NCBI GenBank assembly: GCA_000155435.1
Contig: DS990262.1
Coordinates: forward strand, 211,071-275,070
Reading direction: 5' to 3'
DNA: 64,000 nt
Origin: Clostridiales bacterium 1_7_47FAA
Lineage (GTDB): Bacteria > Bacillota > Clostridia > Lachnospirales > Lachnospiraceae
The position numbers were made by a program, and so were the translations under genes. The notes under the pieces were generated by a model that saw only the letters and a list, made by a program, of their open reading frames with translations, was not told the DNA's origin and ran no database searches. Positions 54,506 to 63,101 of the stretch are shown piece by piece (position 1 is the stretch's first letter; each line of letters begins with the position of its first letter).

Positions 54506-56059
54506 ATGGCCGATACAAAAAAGATGAACATTATCATGATCCTCAGCGATGACCAGGGCAGCTGGAGCCTGGGAAGCTACGGGAATCCGGAAATACATAC
54601 GCCTGTGCTGGACCGGATGGCCGGGGAGGGCCTGCGGTTTGAGAACTTTTTCTGCACCAGTCCGGTGTGTTCGCCGGCCCGGGCATCCATCCTCACCGGG
54701 AAAATGCCCTCCCAGCACGGTGTCCTGGACTGGCTGGGCGGCGGAGCCATCAACAAAGAAGACTACCGTGGATTTAAGATTGACTACAGCCATGCGGTTC
54801 CATACCTGGCAGACCCCGAGGCCAGCAAAGGCAGGCAGGTGGATGGAAAAGTGGGCTTTGAGGAAACCCTGTCCTACCAGAAGTACATGAATTTTGAACG
54901 GGGGCCTGTATCCTACATGAGGGACCATCTGTGTTACACGGAAATCCTGGAACAGGGCGGGTATACCTGCGGCCTTGCAGGCAAATGGCATCTGGGCAAT
55001 TCCTATGAATCCCAAAAAGGCTTTTCCTTCTGGGAGGTCATTGCCAGGGGCGGCACCAATTACATGCTTCCGGAATACATGAGGAACGGAAAGCCGGTCA
55101 TAGAAGAGCGGTACGTGACGGACATCATTACGGACGACGCCCTGCGGTTTTTGGAGGACAACAAGGAAAAGCCCTTTTATCTCAGCGTCCATTACACGGC
55201 GCCCCATGACCCCTGGCTCAAGGAGGACCAGCCAAGGGAGATATGGGACCTTTACAATGACTGTGAGTTTTCTTATATCCCCAACCCGCCCCGCCATCCG
55301 TGGCAGGAAGCCAGGAGGACCCAGCCTGACGATGAGAAGCAGCGCAGGGAGTACATCCAGGGTTATTATACCTGCGTGACGGCCATGGACAGGAATATCG
55401 GCCGGATCATGGATTATCTGATAGCCAACCATCTGGATGAGAATACCATGGTGATTTTCCTGGCTGACAATGGCTTTAATATAGGCCACCACGGCGTGTG
55501 GGGAAAGGGAAATGCAACCTTCCCGCTGAATATGTATGAGAGTTCCGTAAAAGTCCCCTGCATTATCTGGGGCGCCGGGGTCAGGGGAGGTAAGGTGAAT
55601 GAGGCCCTGGTAAGCCAGTACGATTTGTTTCCCTCCATTCTTGACGTGACGGATACCGTGAACCCGCAGGTGGAACAGTATATGGATTCCCTTCCCGGGA
55701 CCAGCATGAAACCAATCCTAAGGGGAGAAAAGGAACAGATACGGGATGAAGTGGTGGTATATGAGGAATACGGCCCTGTGCGGATGATCCGCGATGACCG
55801 CTATAAACTGGTATACAGGACACCCTATGGACCGCATGAGCTGTTTGACTTAGAAAAAGACCCGGATGAGGAGCACAACTGCTTCGATGCCCCGGAGTAC
55901 AGAGGCATTAAGGCGGACCTGTTCCAACGGCTTGAGAAATGGTTTGAGGCTTACACACTGGAAAAGTATGACGGCCGCAAATTCCCGGTGAAAGGGGATG
56001 GGCAGATGGAGCGGCTGGAGAAGTATGGTACTGAGACAACGGTGTTTAAATCATTTTGA
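54506..56059 (+). CDS. Cys-type sulfatase 2
   Basis: A second sulfatase, 517 residues, with Cys55 in VCSPARASILTGKMPSQHG, Asp15-Asp16 in LSDDQGSW, GLAGKWHLG near 156 and LADNGFNIGHHG near 317. It resembles the choline/arylsulfatase and N-sulfoglucosamine type more than sulfatase 1 does, so the two probably act on different bonds of one substrate. No signal peptide. AAAGGAGAG precedes ATG 54506. Last gene of the operon. Confidence 0.9.
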   Translation: MADTKKMNIIMILSDDQGSWSLGSYGNPEIHTPVLDRMAGEGLRFENFFCTSPVCSPARASILTGKMPSQHGVLDWLGGGAINKEDYRGFKIDYSHAVPYLADPEASKGRQVDGKVGFEETLSYQKYMNFERGPVSYMRDHLCYTEILEQGGYTCGLAGKWHLGNSYESQKGFSFWEVIARGGTNYMLPEYMRNGKPVIEERYVTDIITDDALRFLEDNKEKPFYLSVHYTAPHDPWLKEDQPREIWDLYNDCEFSYIPNPPRHPWQEARRTQPDDEKQRREYIQGYYTCVTAMDRNIGRIMDYLIANHLDENTMVIFLADNGFNIGHHGVWGKGNATFPLNMYESSVKVPCIIWGAGVRGGKVNEALVSQYDLFPSILDVTDTVNPQVEQYMDSLPGTSMKPILRGEKEQIRDEVVVYEEYGPVRMIRDDRYKLVYRTPYGPHELFDLEKDPDEEHNCFDAPEYRGIKADLFQRLEKWFEAYTLEKYDGRKFPVKGDGQMERLEKYGTETTVFKSF

Positions 56060-56072
56060 GTTTCACATGCGC

Positions 56073-56213
56073 TGACAGGTATCAGTGACGCCGGGCGTCA
56101 CTGAGTCCAGTCAACGCATTTACGCCGGGCGTCACTGAGTCCAGTCGACGCATTCATGCCGGGCGTCACTGAGCCTGGCCGTCGCATTCACATCTGCCGT
56201 CACTGATACCGGT
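56073..56213. repeat. Hairpin repeat between convergent genes
   Basis: Three copies of a 34-35 bp unit containing GCCGGGCGTCACTGAG, each able to form a small GTGACGCC / GGGCGTCAC hairpin, are enclosed by an outer inverted repeat, GGTATCAGTGACG and CGTCACTGATACC. No T-run. It lies between sulfatase 2 and the DUF364-like gene and overlaps the 3' end of the latter; probably acts as the convergent terminator. Confidence 0.75.
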
Positions 56214-56967
56214 CGGCAAAACACAGCCGCGGCAGCCCAAGGAGGGCGGCGGCTCCGGCCAGGGTCGTCCCATAGAATAATATCTTATCCTTCAGGTAAA
56301 GGAAATCCACGATGCTTCCGTTACAGACCGTACTTCCCGTGCAAAGCACCAAATCCGCCCAGCTGCAGATGGACCGGCTTACACAGGGAATCCCTCCGTC
56401 CTCTACCAGGACGCCGTAGCGCGTCTGACCGATATTCACAGGACTTAAATCAGCCGCCCGCACAGGAAATTGTCCGGACAGGCGCTCCAACAGGGACGGC
56501 TGGTAGCCAATCAGTCCAATCCTGGGTTGTCCGTATACGCTGGAAATATACTCCGCCGCATCCGCCGCGCACTGCTCCGGGCCGTCGCACCGGCAGTGGA
56601 CCGTACATTCCACCTTCCCCAGGTGTTTCATCACGGCATTGAGGGCGGCAATGAACAATCCGCGGTCATGGGAATCCTTCTCTATATCCAGGGCGCATAT
56701 ATCCTGAAGCGTCCCCTTAAAAACAGAAGGCGCATCTGTAAATGCCTGCCCAAGGGCGCCTATGCATTCGGCCTGGACCATCACGTCCTTGCCTGTTATG
56801 ATTGGAAAATCCCTTCGCTCAGTAATCCCGATGGCTTCCTCCGGGGTCAGGGAACGTGTATTGATTTCCACCCTTTCCTTAAGGATTCCCTCCTTTTCCA
56901 ACAGTCCTGAGAATCTGGATTTTAATTCCCTGTAAAATGTATCCGCTGTAATTGCATCTTCTATCAT
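56200..56967 (-). CDS. DUF364/DUF4213-type Rossmann-like protein
   Basis: A 255-residue protein that I place in the putative heavy-metal chelation family (DUF4213 N-terminal, DUF364 C-terminal) from GKDVMVQAECIGALGQAFTDAP near 60, RIGLIGYQPSLLERL near 148, LCTGSTVCNGSIVDFL near 211 and the Tyr-Gly-Thr-Thr-Leu-Ala-Gly near 232. Such genes often sit beside molybdate/tungstate or iron transporters. It has several cysteines (CTVHCRC near 120) that could bind metal. Its start overlaps the ABC ATPase stop by four bases, so it is part of that operon. Confidence 0.7.
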   Translation of the reverse strand: MIEDAITADTFYRELKSRFSGLLEKEGILKERVEINTRSLTPEEAIGITERRDFPIITGKDVMVQAECIGALGQAFTDAPSVFKGTLQDICALDIEKDSHDRGLFIAALNAVMKHLGKVECTVHCRCDGPEQCAADAAEYISSVYGQPRIGLIGYQPSLLERLSGQFPVRAADLSPVNIGQTRYGVLVEDGGIPCVSRSICSWADLVLCTGSTVCNGSIVDFLYLKDKILFYGTTLAGAAALLGLPRLCFADRYQ

Positions 56968-57683
56968 ATCCTTTGATTCCTCCCAAGAAATTGTTCAACT
57001 TCATCGCTATAATGTCCATCCATGAGCCTGTCTGCCAAGACCACGGCCTTCAGCTGTCCGTCCAGCAGGATACCTACCCTGTGGGCCAGCATCCGGGCCT
57101 CGGTGAAATCATGGGTGACAAAGATAATGGTACACTGGAAACGTTCATGTATCTTCTTAAGTTCCAGGTAAAGCTGCTGCCTGGTAGCAGGGTCCAGGGC
57201 TGAGAACGGTTCGTCCAGAAGAAGGATTTCCGGTTTAAGGGCCAGCGCCCTGGCCAGTGCGGTGCGCTGGCTTTCCCCTCCGCTTAAGGTGCCGGGATAC
57301 TGGTTCCTGATATGGGTTATGGACAGCATTTCCATAAGGGCGCCTGCCCTCCTGCCCTGCTCGTCCTTGGAGAAGCCGTGCATTTTCAGGCCGTATACGA
57401 TGTTGTCATAAACCTTCATATGCGGAAATAGTCCGTGGTCCTGGTACACAAAGCCGAGCCTGCGGTTAAAGGGCGGGATATCCATGACGTCAACGCCGTC
57501 ATAAAGGACAGAACCGCCGTTTCCCGGGAACATGCCCCCTATGGCCTCCAGCAGAACGGTCTTACCGGACCCTGTACGTCCCAGTATAGCAAAGATTTCC
57601 CCTTTTTCAATGGTAAGGGACAGGGGATTCAGTGTAAAACTTCCCCGCTTCACGGTAAAATTGTGGATAAGGATCTCGTTCAC
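56964..57683 (-). CDS. Molybdate/tungstate-type ABC ATPase
   Basis: A single-domain ABC ATPase of 239 residues. Walker A GRTGSGKTVLLEA near 35, Q-loop YQDHGLFPHM near 79, signature LSGGESQRTALARAL near 128, Walker B ILLLDEPFSALDP near 149. The short form without the ModC C-terminal regulatory domain resembles TupC/WtpC-type subunits. GTG start immediately after the permease stop. Confidence 0.88.
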   Translation of the reverse strand: MNEILIHNFTVKRGSFTLNPLSLTIEKGEIFAILGRTGSGKTVLLEAIGGMFPGNGGSVLYDGVDVMDIPPFNRRLGFVYQDHGLFPHMKVYDNIVYGLKMHGFSKDEQGRRAGALMEMLSITHIRNQYPGTLSGGESQRTALARALALKPEILLLDEPFSALDPATRQQLYLELKKIHERFQCTIIFVTHDFTEARMLAHRVGILLDGQLKAVVLADRLMDGHYSDEVEQFLGRNQRI

Positions 57684-58511
57684 TTAATGTCCCACCTGCC
57701 TTTCACGTCTATAGGGGGATTTCCCAAGAACCTGGGCCAGCGCCAGGGTGCAGCCGGAAATCATCAGCATGAGCATGGCTGTTGCCATGGCCGTTGGATT
57801 ATTTCCCGTTGATATGCTCAGATAGATGTTGCCTGGCAATGTCTCGGTTTTAAAACGGGTCACGCCCACCAGCATAAGGGTTGCCCCAAATTCCCCTAAA
57901 GCCCTGGACCAGGTCAGGATGAAGGCGCTGGTCAGGCTGCCCCGGCACAGGGGAAGGAGGATGGTAAGAAAGCATTTCCAAGGGGAGGCACCCAGGGTCT
58001 GTGCGATGAATTCAAGCCTTTGGTCCGACCCTTCAAAGGCGGTCCGGATTAAACGGACCGCATAAGGAAGGTTTACCAGGATATGGGCCATCACGATTCC
58101 CGCAGGAGAGAAAACCACTTTGAACCCTTGCTCCTTCAGCCATTTACCGGCAGGTGAAGAAAAGATGATGAGAAGGCTGAGTCCCAGAAGGATATAGGGA
58201 AGGGAGAGGGTAAGCTCAATCATCAGGCCGGACAGACGTTTAAATGGCATGTCTGTCCGTGTAAGGGCGTAGGCAGTGGGGAGCGCCAGGGCCATTACGA
58301 TGACAGTGGATATACTGGCAGTGACAACGCTGAGACGGAAAGCGGATAAGATTTCCTCTGAACGTATGGTTTCGGCAAAGCAGGGAAGCCCGCTGACCAT
58401 GACAGCGCTGATTGCGCTGCCGATGAAGAGTATCACCATCAGCGCGGTCCCGATGGTTATGGCTGAGAATAAATCAAACCGTTTACGGCGTTTCCTATTC
58501 CACAATCTCAT
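57684..58511 (-). CDS. Molybdate/tungstate-type ABC permease
   Basis: A 275-residue membrane protein of the ModB/CysT class with six spans. The EAA loop is LGASPWKCFLTILLPLCRGSLTSAFILTWSRALGEFGA near 185-220, typical of molybdate/sulfate permeases. Its start overlaps the binding-protein gene by 17 bases. Confidence 0.9.
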   Translation of the reverse strand: MRLWNRKRRKRFDLFSAITIGTALMVILFIGSAISAVMVSGLPCFAETIRSEEILSAFRLSVVTASISTVIVMALALPTAYALTRTDMPFKRLSGLMIELTLSLPYILLGLSLLIIFSSPAGKWLKEQGFKVVFSPAGIVMAHILVNLPYAVRLIRTAFEGSDQRLEFIAQTLGASPWKCFLTILLPLCRGSLTSAFILTWSRALGEFGATLMLVGVTRFKTETLPGNIYLSISTGNNPTAMATAMLMLMISGCTLALAQVLGKSPYRRERQVGH

Positions 58512-59415
58512 ATCCGTATTTCATCCATATTTCTTTGGCGGCGTCAGTGTTTAAGTACTGGTTGAATGCATTAAGGGCGTCCTTATCCGAAGCGCAGCTT
58601 AAGGAAGCGGCAGGGATGGTCTTGATGTATGGTTCCAGGTCTTTTGTGTCCACGATTTCCACGCCCTGCGCGTCGCAGTTCTCCTTCCAGACAATGGCTG
58701 CATCGGCCTCGCCCACTGCCAGGGCAGTGGACATCTGGGGCGCTGTGGCCGTGGTTGCCTCAATCTGCACCTGGTCAAAGATGCCGGCATCGGTCATGGC
58801 CTTTTTGGCAATCTTGCCGATGGGAGTGGAATCCACATCTCCCATGATAAGACTTACGCCATCCCCGGTCAGGTCTGATAATCCCGTGATATTCTTGGGA
58901 TTGCCGCTCTGCACTGCCAGGACGGGGATATGTTTAACCAAATCTTTTTTGCTCTCCACATAGGATTCCACCGGCTTCAGTTCATCCCCGGAGCCGGCAA
59001 CAAACATATCTCCTTCCTCGGAAGTGGTTATCTGTGACTGGATCTGGCCCGCGTTGGCATAGGTGGCATTTACCTCGCACCCTGTGGCGTTTTTGAATGC
59101 ATCGGCGATTTCCTGGAACGGCTTTGTCATCCCGGCGCCGCAGTATATCATCAGGGTGTGGCCTGTGAGGTCGGGCAGGTTGGGGAGTTTTGCGGGATTG
59201 GAAGTGTCTTTGGATGTATCCGCGCCTGACTGGCTGGTGCCGGATGCGCTGCTTTCTCCGGGAGCAGTGGTTTGTGCCGGTTCAGCGGTCTCCTGATCCT
59301 GGACCTGGGGCGTGGCGGCTGCCGGGGAACCGGCCTCATTGCCCTTTGCGCATCCACCTAATACGGATGCAATCAGTGATGCAGCTAAAAAAAACGCGAC
59401 TGTTCTTTTTTTCAT
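58495..59415 (-). CDS. Molybdate/tungstate-type substrate-binding lipoprotein
   Basis: A ModA-like extracytoplasmic binding lipoprotein of 306 residues. Signal peptide with lipobox SVLGGC (Cys22), an Ala/Ser/Thr/Gln-rich linker to about residue 75, then LMIYCGAGMTKPFQEIADAF, DMFVAGSGDELKPVE, VDSTPIGKIAKKAM and ALAVGEADAAIVWKENC. The ATG ending 59415 has GGAGGG eight bases upstream; the first in-frame ATG (59430) does not. Molybdate, tungstate or another oxyanion cannot be separated by eye. Confidence 0.88.
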   Translation of the reverse strand: MKKRTVAFFLAASLIASVLGGCAKGNEAGSPAAATPQVQDQETAEPAQTTAPGESSASGTSQSGADTSKDTSNPAKLPNLPDLTGHTLMIYCGAGMTKPFQEIADAFKNATGCEVNATYANAGQIQSQITTSEEGDMFVAGSGDELKPVESYVESKKDLVKHIPVLAVQSGNPKNITGLSDLTGDGVSLIMGDVDSTPIGKIAKKAMTDAGIFDQVQIEATTATAPQMSTALAVGEADAAIVWKENCDAQGVEIVDTKDLEPYIKTIPAASLSCASDKDALNAFNQYLNTDAAKEIWMKYGYEIVE

Positions 59416-59433
59416 TGTAATACCCTCCAATTA

Positions 59434-59496
59434 GTAAATATAGTAATATTTACCATATTATAATGGAAAAGCGTTATTGTCAAGAAAGAATAACGG
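59434..59496 (-). promoter_or_regulatory. Promoter and palindromic operator of the molybdate-type ABC operon
   Basis: Minus-strand TTGACA (near 59480-59485) is followed after 15-17 bases by TATAATAT, a strong promoter. Downstream of it GTAAATAT and ATATTTAC form a perfect 8-4-8 inverted repeat at 59434-59453, just before the ribosome binding site. A repressor binding here would block transcription start or elongation. The regulator is not identified; no ModE-like gene is in view. Confidence 0.6.
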
Positions 59497-59563
59497 AATA
59501 TGGAACCAATATGGCATTACCCTTAGTTAATGCAGGATTCCATTTTCCTAAATATCCCCGGAC

Positions 59564-59592
59564 TTGTAAAAATCCAGGAAATACCGTATAGT
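59564..59592 (+). promoter_or_regulatory. Promoter of the second kinase-regulator pair
   Basis: TTGTAA (59564-59569) and TATAGT (59587-59592), 17 bases apart, 53 bases before the kinase start. Confidence 0.55.
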
Positions 59593-59644
59593 AAGATTTA
59601 ATATCGGGGTCTGCACATACAGCATTTAAGGCGGGGGAAAGCGT

Positions 59645-61432
59645 ATGAAGGGATTGATTAAACAGCTAAAGTACAGGTTTTACCGTCAAAGCATTACGAA
59701 GAGGATCATCATTGTGATTACCATGCTCAGCATCCTGTCCAATGCGGTGTTTGTTGGAAGCGTATTCGTAATCATGAAGAACCAGCTGTTTAACAAGACA
59801 AAGCTGGATCATGAAAAGGACATTACCATGCTTGAAAAGGAACTGGAGATGTTCTTTAACGGAATCCGCAATGATGCGGTGTCCGTTCTGGTCAGTGACA
59901 GCTGCCAGACACTCCTGTCCGATTCCGAAGAATTCCTGTCATCAGACACCGCGGTCCAATACCGCAAATACAAACTGATGCAGGGCACCATCATGAGCAC
60001 CATAGGGCAGAGGCCGGAATACAATACCATTGCATTTTACGACCTGAATGGAAATTGCTATGCGGATGACCGTCTGATAGAATCCCAGGGATACCTTCTG
60101 CAGCAGCAGGAACGGGTCAGGGATTTCCTGGATTCAGATAAGAATGAATCTGTTGCATTTATCCATAAAAGCCCATGGAGGAAGAAAAAGGAAAACGATT
60201 TTAAAGACTGTATCAGCTACCTGCGCAAGGTTTACAACAAGAACAAGGGACAGCTGATTGGCGTGGCGGAACTGGAGATACCCAACGAAGCCATTAAGGA
60301 GCTTTACAGGCCCATCATGGAAAATGGAAGCAGTATTTATCTTGTAAGCGGGGACTGCGTCCTGTCCGCAGGGGAGCCTCACATGCTTTACAGGAACCTG
60401 GCCACAGAGAACTGGTATGCACGTCTGAACCAGGAACAGCCGGAGGATGGGATGCAGATATTAAAGACCAGGAAGAATATTTTCTTCCAGAAACAGTATG
60501 CTGAATTTGGCTGGAGGATAGTGGACGAGGTGCCGACATACACATACATGCGCGATGTACAGCTGTACGCATTCATCGATATAATGATAGGCATACTGCT
60601 GCTGTTTGGCAATCTGTACATATCCAGGATATTGATTGCATCCATCACAAAGCCCCTTAGTAAAATCACCAACACAATCGTCGATATCGGAAAAGGCGAT
60701 TACAACCAGCGTGTCCATGTAAAGGATGGCGGGGAGATTGGCACGCTGGCCAACGAGTTCAACCGGATGGTTGACAAAACCGAATTGCTCATGGAAAAAA
60801 TCATTGAAAAGGAGGAGGAAAAGAGGGAATCAGAGCTATCATTAATCCAGATGCAGATGACCCCCCACTTTTTCTATAATATCCTGGAAAGTATCTGCGG
60901 CCTTATCGTGATGGATGATAAACGGACTGCAATCCATACCATCAGCCTTCTGTCCGGTTTTTACAGAGGGGTGCTGAATAAAGGCAAGGAGATTATTTCC
61001 ATCGAAAAGGAATTGGATATTGCGGTCAATTACCTGGAAATCATGAAAATCTGCCATCCGGATAAATTTAAGTATGTGATTGACTGTCCTAAACCAGTTA
61101 AAAAGCAGAGCATCAATAAGCTGACGCTGCAGCCGATTTTGGAAAATGCCATCCATCATGGCTTTGACCAGATGCCGTCAGGAGGAATGATCTGTATTGC
61201 AGGAAAGCTGGAGGATCATAAGGTGATACTGGAAATCAGCGATAACGGAAAAGGGATTGGGATGGATTGTTTAAATGACAGGGACAGGGAGAAGGGGTTC
61301 CATATGGAGAGCTTCGGACTGGCCAATACGGATGAACGGATTAAACTTTATTTTGGCAGGGAATATGGGATATCCATCGTGGGGCAGCAGCGGGGAACCA
61401 GAATCAGGATTGAACTTCCCGCAATGGAATGA
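59645..61432 (+). CDS. YesM-type sensor histidine kinase 2
   Basis: A 595-residue membrane kinase: helix near 20-45, extracellular Cache-like domain to about 300, second helix near 305-330, HAMP domain (ITKPLSKITNTIVDIGKGDYNQRV near 336-360) and kinase domain with phosphorylated His408 in QMTPHFFYNILE. The residue before the Pro-His is Thr where most relatives have Asn. ATP-binding block ISDNGKGIG near 532. GGGGGA precedes ATG 59645. Paired with the regulator that follows. Confidence 0.92.
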   Translation: MKGLIKQLKYRFYRQSITKRIIIVITMLSILSNAVFVGSVFVIMKNQLFNKTKLDHEKDITMLEKELEMFFNGIRNDAVSVLVSDSCQTLLSDSEEFLSSDTAVQYRKYKLMQGTIMSTIGQRPEYNTIAFYDLNGNCYADDRLIESQGYLLQQQERVRDFLDSDKNESVAFIHKSPWRKKKENDFKDCISYLRKVYNKNKGQLIGVAELEIPNEAIKELYRPIMENGSSIYLVSGDCVLSAGEPHMLYRNLATENWYARLNQEQPEDGMQILKTRKNIFFQKQYAEFGWRIVDEVPTYTYMRDVQLYAFIDIMIGILLLFGNLYISRILIASITKPLSKITNTIVDIGKGDYNQRVHVKDGGEIGTLANEFNRMVDKTELLMEKIIEKEEEKRESELSLIQMQMTPHFFYNILESICGLIVMDDKRTAIHTISLLSGFYRGVLNKGKEIISIEKELDIAVNYLEIMKICHPDKFKYVIDCPKPVKKQSINKLTLQPILENAIHHGFDQMPSGGMICIAGKLEDHKVILEISDNGKGIGMDCLNDRDREKGFHMESFGLANTDERIKLYFGREYGISIVGQQRGTRIRIELPAME

Positions 61433-61480
61433 ATTTACAAACACGCTTTTAGGTAAATAGTAAAATCAGGGGGAATGGGA

Positions 61481-63097
61481 ATGCTCAAGGTAATGGTTGT
61501 GGATGATGAAATGCTGATCCGGAAGCGAATTATTCTGGGATTTGACTGGGAAGCCATGGGGTATGAAATTGAAGACGAGGCAGGGGATGGGGCAGGTGCC
61601 CTGAAGCTTTTTGCACAGAAGCAATATGACCTGGCCATTGTGGACATTGCCATGCCTGGCATGAATGGGATTGACCTGGTTAAAAAAATCCGGGAACTGC
61701 AGTATCAGACCCATATTATCTTTCTTACAGGCCACAGCGATTTTAAATACGCACAGCAGGCAATCCAATACGGGGTCTATGATTATATCCTGAAGCCCAT
61801 CCATGAAGAAGAGTTCATAGCGGTCCTGAAGAAACTTCACATGAAAATCGAAAAGGAAAACAGCCGGGCAGTCCTGTTTAACGAACTGGAGAAAAAGAAG
61901 GATTATATGGATGCGGTACTGCAGGCCAAGATCTTCAGCGATTATCTCCATGACGCCTCCAGACAGGATTTGGAGGAACTTATAAGGGAGTCCTTGGGGG
62001 AAGCGGGCATATGTGACGAAGATGCATACAAGATCATACTGCTGCGCATGGATCTGTTCCTGAAGGAACATGTGGAACCTTCAAAACAGGTAGAAATCGT
62101 GCAGGAAGGCTGCAGGGGTGCGATTGGGAATCAGCCCTGCCTGGCTGTCTGCGATATATATGAGGATTATATGATTTTAATCCTTTCCTCAAACCATGAT
62201 GGGAGGACACCCATATGGAAACAGAAAATCGAAAAGCTGACAGATGTTTTATGTAAAAATACCGGAGGCAGTGTACAGTGCGGCATCAGCCTTCTGCATA
62301 GTGGCACCGCACAGATGGGGAATGCGTATGCAGAAGCTTTTTCAGCTTTAAACAACGCGAAGATCCTGAAGGAAAAAACCCTTTCCTACCAGGCGGTAAA
62401 GGATAGGAAGAATATATATTATAAAATCCCCAATCAGGAGCTGAAGGACCTTCAGTATCACATAACGAAAAACAATTTTAAGGGCTGTCAGGAAATCATA
62501 CGGAGAATCTTTAAGGAAATGACGGACCGCTGTGTGAACTTTGAATGTGTGGTCATGAACGTGAACCGGCTTTTCATGGAGATGGTGGATGCGGGTGTGG
62601 TTTCTGAACTGGATATCAGGCGCCTTCTCAATGGACGTCATGGGGCGGAACAGGTGCTTGATAATATGGCGGATATGGAAGAGATGGAGGAATGGTGCGG
62701 GAATGTGATTTACACTCTTCTGGAAGGGGAGATAAGGCTTTCCCTGGAAAGCAGGAGCCTGCCGGTTGTGGAGAAAACCTGCGGATATATCAGGGACAAT
62801 TACAGGGACCCCGGGATGACCCAGACCCAGATTGCGGAGTCCCTGTGTGTTTCGCCTTCCTACCTGAGCGGAATATTTAAAAAGACCATGGGCGTGACCA
62901 TGGTCCAGTATCTTACCATGGTCAGGATGGAGGGCGCCAGGGAACTGCTGCTGGAATCTGAATATGATGTAAAGGATATTGCCGAGATGGTTGGGTATCA
63001 TGACGAATATTATTTCAGCCGGTGCTTTAAACGCCAGTATGGGCTGTCCCCTATGCAGATTAGGAAGTTTTCGGATTCCAGGAGGATACGGACTTAG
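61481..63097 (+). CDS. YesN-type AraC response regulator 2
   Basis: Receiver domain with Asp8-Asp9 and phosphorylated Asp55 in AIVDIAMPGMNG, a long middle region and a C-terminal AraC DNA-binding domain (TQTQIAESLCVSPSYLSGIFKKTMG and DVKDIAEMVGYHDEYYFSRCFKRQYGLSPMQIRKF). About 538 residues. ATG 61481 sits eight bases after GGGGGA, better than the ATG at 61475. The pair has no adjacent sugar transporter: the neighbours are the divergent molybdate-type operon and a convergent unrelated gene. Its target is therefore not clear. Confidence 0.92.
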   Translation: MLKVMVVDDEMLIRKRIILGFDWEAMGYEIEDEAGDGAGALKLFAQKQYDLAIVDIAMPGMNGIDLVKKIRELQYQTHIIFLTGHSDFKYAQQAIQYGVYDYILKPIHEEEFIAVLKKLHMKIEKENSRAVLFNELEKKKDYMDAVLQAKIFSDYLHDASRQDLEELIRESLGEAGICDEDAYKIILLRMDLFLKEHVEPSKQVEIVQEGCRGAIGNQPCLAVCDIYEDYMILILSSNHDGRTPIWKQKIEKLTDVLCKNTGGSVQCGISLLHSGTAQMGNAYAEAFSALNNAKILKEKTLSYQAVKDRKNIYYKIPNQELKDLQYHITKNNFKGCQEIIRRIFKEMTDRCVNFECVVMNVNRLFMEMVDAGVVSELDIRRLLNGRHGAEQVLDNMADMEEMEEWCGNVIYTLLEGEIRLSLESRSLPVVEKTCGYIRDNYRDPGMTQTQIAESLCVSPSYLSGIFKKTMGVTMVQYLTMVRMEGARELLLESEYDVKDIAEMVGYHDEYYFSRCFKRQYGLSPMQIRKFSDSRRIRT

Positions 63098-63101
63098 GGA
63101 A

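Noticed and set aside
56083-56180. CRISPR-like array
   Set aside because: Units are directly adjacent with no unique spacers, and each carries its own small hairpin. None of the other tandem arrays has spacers either.
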